Assembly (NCBI RefSeq): GCF_042666235.1
Contig: NZ_JBHTFQ010000003.1
Coordinates: 124,001-188,000 of the forward strand
Length of the DNA: 64,000 nucleotides
Source: Halodurantibacterium daqingensis
GTDB taxonomy: Bacteria; Pseudomonadota; Alphaproteobacteria; Rhodobacterales; Rhodobacteraceae
Reading direction: 5' to 3'
The notes below the pieces were generated by a model. That model was not told where the DNA came from and made no database searches. It saw only the letters and a list, made by a program, of their open reading frames with translations. The first letter of the stretch is position 1. Every line of letters begins with the position of its first letter. Shown here piece by piece: positions 60,974 to 64,000 of the stretch. The position numbers and the translations under genes were made by a program.

Positions 60974-61060
60974 GCGGTCGTGGCGGAATTGGTAGACGCG
61001 CAGCGTTGAGGTCGCTGTGGGGTAACTCCCGTGGAGGTTCGAGTCCTCTCGACCGCACCA
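60974..61060 (+). tRNA. tRNA-Leu (anticodon GAG)
   Basis: Full cloverleaf of 87 nt including the encoded CCA: acceptor GCGGTCG / CGACCGC, D-arm with TGGCGGAATTGGTAGACGC, anticodon stem CAGCG / CGCTG with loop TTGAGGT, a long class II variable arm (TGGGGTAACTCCCG), and T-arm GGAGGTTCGAGTCCTC. It reads CUC/CUU codons. A terminator follows. Confidence 0.98.
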
Positions 61061-61066
61061 TTGGCT

Positions 61067-61095
61067 GGGGTAGGCGCTGCCTCCCCGGCCTTTTT
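61067..61095 (+). terminator. Intrinsic terminator after tRNA-Leu
   Basis: Stem GGGG-T-AGGC / GCCT-CCCC with loop GCT, followed by GGCCTTTTT. The following 190 bp to the AEC gene stop holds nothing I can recognise. Confidence 0.8.
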
Positions 61096-61287
61096 CTTAT
61101 TCCCGTCATCAATACGCTGCTGCAAGGGCCGAAACTGCACGCGATGGCCTGGCGGCCTTGGCGTGATCCCGTCGCCGTCCACGCCGCGGGGCCGGCACCA
61201 GCCGCACGCGAAATCAGTGGCTGCCATGTGCAGACCATCCGGGCATCGACCCAAAGGCGCAGATCGGCCCGTTGCGGTGTTTCAGAT

Positions 61288-62217
61288 TCAGCCGAGCAGC
61301 GCCAGCCACGCCCAGGCGGTCAGGATCGTCAGCACCGTGCCGATCAGAACGGCCGAGGCCGCGACACGCCGCGCCGCGCCATACATGTTCGCAAAGACAT
61401 AGGCATTCACGCCCGGCGCCATGGCTGCAGTGACCACGGCGGCACGCAGCTGATCGAGGCTCAGCCCAAGGCCACGACCCATGAACCAGGCGATGGCCGG
61501 GTGCAGCACCAGCGACACGGCCACAACGAACAGGATGGCGCGCAGATCGCCTTCGGGGCGGTAGCGATAGAGAACTCCGCCAAGCCCGAACAAGGCGGCC
61601 GGCAGCGCAGATCGGGCGATCAGCGCCACAGCGTCCCACAGGGCGGCGGGCACCGGCACCCCACCGAGGTTGACGATGAAGCCAAGCGTGATGCCGATCA
61701 CCAGCGCATTGCTGAACATCGATCGCAGCACACGGGGCGCAAGGCTACGCAGGTTGCCGCCACGATTGCGCGCAATCTCCATCGCCGTGATGCCAAGCGC
61801 ATAGCAGAAGGGCGAGTGGATCGCGATGATGGCATAGTTCGCGGCAAGCGCATCCGGACCATAGGCCCTTTCGCTGATGGGAAGCCCAAGCAGCAGCGAG
61901 TTGGAGAACAACCCGCAGAAGCCGATTGCGACGCTGTCCTCCCAGCTTCGCCCGAAGATCCAGCGTGCGCCGGCCAGGGCCACGAAAAAACCGGCGGTCG
62001 CGCCGCTGTAGAAGCTCAGCAATAGGCGCGGATCGAAGTTCTGGTCCAGATCAAGCCGGGCGATGGCCGTGAACAGCAGGCAGGGAATGGCAAAGTTCTG
62101 GGTGAACTTCATCAGCCCTTCGATGCCGGCGTCGCTGAACCATTTGCGCCACAGCGCCAGGTAACCAAAGCCGATCAGGAGGAATACGGGCAGGATGACC
62201 TGGATCAGTGCCTGCAT
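61288..62217 (-). CDS. AEC family transporter
   Basis: Auxin-efflux-carrier family permease, 309 aa, about ten helices in two halves. Typical parts are VILPVFLLIGFGYLALWRKWFSD, FCGLFSNSLLLGLPISERAYG, and AMAPGVNAYVFANMYG in the second half. Members export organic acids or amino acids in bacteria; substrate unknown here. It begins 1 bp after the stop of the metallo-hydrolase gene, so they share an operon with tatD. Confidence 0.92.
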   Translation of the reverse strand: MQALIQVILPVFLLIGFGYLALWRKWFSDAGIEGLMKFTQNFAIPCLLFTAIARLDLDQNFDPRLLLSFYSGATAGFFVALAGARWIFGRSWEDSVAIGFCGLFSNSLLLGLPISERAYGPDALAANYAIIAIHSPFCYALGITAMEIARNRGGNLRSLAPRVLRSMFSNALVIGITLGFIVNLGGVPVPAALWDAVALIARSALPAALFGLGGVLYRYRPEGDLRAILFVVAVSLVLHPAIAWFMGRGLGLSLDQLRAAVVTAAMAPGVNAYVFANMYGAARRVAASAVLIGTVLTILTAWAWLALLG

Positions 62218-62218
62218 G

Positions 62219-63016
62219 TCAGATGTCGTAGCTTACGGTCAGGCCATCGTGGGCAGGGATTATGTGATCGGGTGTTTCGGCGGCGACCGTGTCGTAATCA
62301 AGATCGATGTGCATATTGGTCAGGATCGCGCGCCGAGGGGCGGCGCGCGCGATCCACTGCAGCGTCAGGTCCAGATGCGCATGGGTGGGATGCGGCGTCC
62401 GGCGCAACGCATCGACGATCCAGCAGTCAAGTCCTTCCAGAACCGGCCAGCTCGCCTCGGGAATGGCCACGGCGTCGGGCAGATAGGCCAGGTCGGCGAT
62501 CCGGAACCCGAGCGCCTGGACCGATCCGTGATCGGCGATGAACGGGGTCAGCGTGATGGCGCCACCTGCGCCGTTTATGGTCAGCGGCCCGTGGATCGTG
62601 TGCAGGTCAAGAATGGGCGGGTAGGGGGAGCCGGCCGGTTGCACGAAGGCATAGCCGAAGCGGTTGAGCAGCGCCTCTTGCGTCGCCCCATCCGCCCAGA
62701 CGGGCAGGCGGGCGCGCATGTTGAAGACGATCTGGCGCAGATCGTCGATGCCATGCATGTGATCAGCATGCGAATGGGTATAAACCACCGCATCCAGCGT
62801 GCCCACGCCCGCGTCCAGCAACTGGGAACGCATGTCGGGCGTCGTGTCGATCAGAACCCGCGTGGCGCCCTCGGCCGTTTCGCGCGACACCAGAAGCGAA
62901 CAGCGCCGCCGGTGGTTGCGGGGATTGGCCGGATCGCAGGCCCCCCAATGGCCGCCCAGGCGGGGCACCCCGCCAGACGATCCGCACCCGAGGATGGTGA
63001 AAGAAAGCCGCGCCAT
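62219..63016 (-). CDS. Metallo-beta-lactamase-fold hydrolase (PhnP-like)
   Basis: A 265-aa MBL-fold phosphodiesterase-like enzyme. It has the opening FTILGCGSSGGVPRLGG, the metal motif YTHSHADHMHGIDDL and late ligands TNMHIDLDY and IPAHDG. PhnP and related proteins cleave cyclic phosphodiesters; tatD-linked versions in alphaproteobacteria are uncharacterised. The ATG overlaps the tatD stop by one base. Confidence 0.92.
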   Translation of the reverse strand: MARLSFTILGCGSSGGVPRLGGHWGACDPANPRNHRRRCSLLVSRETAEGATRVLIDTTPDMRSQLLDAGVGTLDAVVYTHSHADHMHGIDDLRQIVFNMRARLPVWADGATQEALLNRFGYAFVQPAGSPYPPILDLHTIHGPLTINGAGGAITLTPFIADHGSVQALGFRIADLAYLPDAVAIPEASWPVLEGLDCWIVDALRRTPHPTHAHLDLTLQWIARAAPRRAILTNMHIDLDYDTVAAETPDHIIPAHDGLTVSYDI

Positions 63017-63843
63017 CACTGGCCGGCCAAGGGATGCGCCGGCGCGCCCAGCGTCGCTTTCCGGAACAGCCGGTCAAAATTCGTCGAGGTCAGGCGCGCG
63101 AAGCTGTCGTAATCCATGTTGAACACCTCGGCGCCCGCGCGGGCGGTGAATGCCGTGAAGGCGGGTTCATTGCGTTTGCCGCGATGCGGCGGTGGCGCGA
63201 GGTAGGGGGCATCGGTTTCAAGCAGGATGCGATCGGGCGGTGCAGCAGCAAAGATGGCGCGCAGTTCATGCGAACGCGGAAAGGCCGTGATCCCCGACAT
63301 CGACAGGTAGAAGCCGAGATCCAGCGCCGCCTGCGCCAGCTCTGCCCCGGAGGAGAAGCAATGCATCACGCAGTCATAGGCGCCGGCGCGGTGTTCCTCG
63401 GTCAGGATCCGGGCCATGTCCTCGTCGGCGGCACGCGCATGGATGATCAGGGGCAAGCCGGTCTGGCGCGCGGCCTCGATGTGGATGCGCAGGCTTTCCT
63501 GCTGCACCGAAGCGCTTTCGGCGGTATAATGGTAATCCAGACCGGTTTCACCGATCCCGACGAATTTCGGATGGGCGGCAAGGGCAACCAGTGCCTCGAC
63601 CGTTGCCATGGGTTCTTCCGCCGCGCTCATCGGATGGGTGCCGGCGGCATAGAAGACAGCGGCATGCGCCTCGGCAATGGCCCGCACCTGCGGTTCCTGC
63701 CGGAGTCGGGTGCAGATCGTGACCATCCGGGTCACGCCCGCCGCCTGGGCCCGCGCGATGACCCCCGGCAGATCCGAGATGAGTTCGGGGAAGTCCAGAT
63801 GGCAGTGGCTGTCGACGATTTCGGCTCTGTTCCCGGCTGTCAT
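63016..63843 (-). CDS. tatD: TatD family metal-dependent hydrolase
   Basis: TIM-barrel DNase/phosphodiesterase of 275 aa. Metal ligands are visible in DSHCHLDFPE, GETGLDYHY, LIIHARAADED, VMHCFSSG and LETDAPYLAPP. TatD acts as a 3'-5' exonuclease in repair. The order holB-tatD-MBL is the usual one downstream of tmk in alphaproteobacteria. Overlaps the next gene by one base (TGATG). Confidence 0.95.
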   Translation of the reverse strand: MTAGNRAEIVDSHCHLDFPELISDLPGVIARAQAAGVTRMVTICTRLRQEPQVRAIAEAHAAVFYAAGTHPMSAAEEPMATVEALVALAAHPKFVGIGETGLDYHYTAESASVQQESLRIHIEAARQTGLPLIIHARAADEDMARILTEEHRAGAYDCVMHCFSSGAELAQAALDLGFYLSMSGITAFPRSHELRAIFAAAPPDRILLETDAPYLAPPPHRGKRNEPAFTAFTARAGAEVFNMDYDSFARLTSTNFDRLFRKATLGAPAHPLAGQ

Positions 63844-63872
63844 CCGCTGCCCTTCAACTGGCGCCGGCCGGA

Positions 63873-64000
63873 TCAGGCCCCTTGGCGCATCGGCGCGCCA
63901 AGCTGCGCCGCCGTTTCATCAACTTTGAAAACCATATCAAGCAGAAGCGCGGCAGGGTCAAGGTTCACCGCCCGTGCATGGCGGGCCCGCGCACCCAGCG
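63873..64000 (-). CDS. holB: C-terminus of a gene upstream of tatD, probably DNA polymerase III delta'
   Basis: Only the last 41 codons are in the window: LGARARHARAVNLDPAALLL and further to the TGA at 63875-63873. The NLDP followed by a helix to the end is what HolB homologues of this group show. The position directly upstream of tatD supports the call. The rest of the gene lies outside the window. Confidence 0.6.
   Translation of the reverse strand, partial: LGARARHARAVNLDPAALLLDMVFKVDETAAQLGAPMRQGA

Noticed and set aside
60974..61287. Genomic-island attachment at tRNA-Leu
   Set aside because: No integrase, no duplicated tRNA 3' end and no change in gene type follow; the tRNA is followed by a terminator and a normal transporter gene.

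Overview
This window is a GC-rich stretch of alphaproteobacterial chromosome. It almost certainly comes from the order Rhodobacterales (Rhodobacter/Paracoccus-type family). The evidence is the gene content: a c2/c550-type cytochrome next to a stand-alone ctaD, a FdVI-like ferredoxin, a SAM-II riboswitch before metZ, CtrA-type TTAA-N7-TTAA sites, and single-subunit glyQ/glyS with a small membrane gene between them. Strong codon bias produces many long antisense frames, which I left out. I found no prophage, plasmid, CRISPR array or intact insertion sequence.

Layout. 1-8.9 kb (minus strand) is one long operon for uptake and breakdown of a polyamine or similar amine. In transcription order it holds an ABC ATPase, a binding protein, two permeases, a glutamine-synthetase-like ligase, a class I amidotransferase, a second ligase, a FAD oxidase and a class III aminotransferase that runs off the left edge. 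9-18.9 kb is housekeeping: TerB-like protein, pyrG, secG, purA, thiN, an EamA exporter, sdaA, rpiA and gor. 18.9-23.2 kb is envelope and redox quality control: hflK-hflC, a Do-type protease and a [2Fe-2S] ferredoxin. 23.2-23.7 kb is the only gene-poor stretch; it carries a 7-bp tandem repeat and the decayed remains of an IS3-family orfA.

23.7-37 kb continues with purD, xseA, ftsY, an MgtC-like protein, an EamA transporter, ispZ, a nu-class-like GST, a SAM-II riboswitch plus terminator ahead of metZ, folE2, trkH and a trypsin-fold protein whose catalytic triad is lost. 37-44.5 kb holds glyQ, a DUF6446 gene, glyS with an unusual insertion, a PPDK-like protein with a diverged ATP-binding half, and a SleB-type cell-wall hydrolase preceded by a CtrA-like site. 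44.6-50 kb holds folB-folP-glmM, then ilvC divergent from two overlapping Lrp/AsnC genes.

50-64 kb carries a UbiH-type hydroxylase, a HAD nucleotidase, a GntR regulator, a glycosyltransferase fused to a MshEN-like (c-di-GMP receptor type) N-terminus with a CtrA-like site upstream, carA, a YqeY protein, ctaD, a cytochrome c, lipB, tRNA-Leu(GAG), an AEC transporter, a metallo-beta-lactamase-fold hydrolase, tatD and the end of holB.

Most of the window is core metabolism. The parts that deserve a second look are the MshEN-glycosyltransferase with its CtrA-like site, the triad-less SPOR/peptidoglycan-binding/trypsin-fold protein, the PPDK homologue with a degenerate nucleotide-binding half, the low-GC insertion in GlyS, and the SAM-II riboswitch coupled to an intrinsic terminator.
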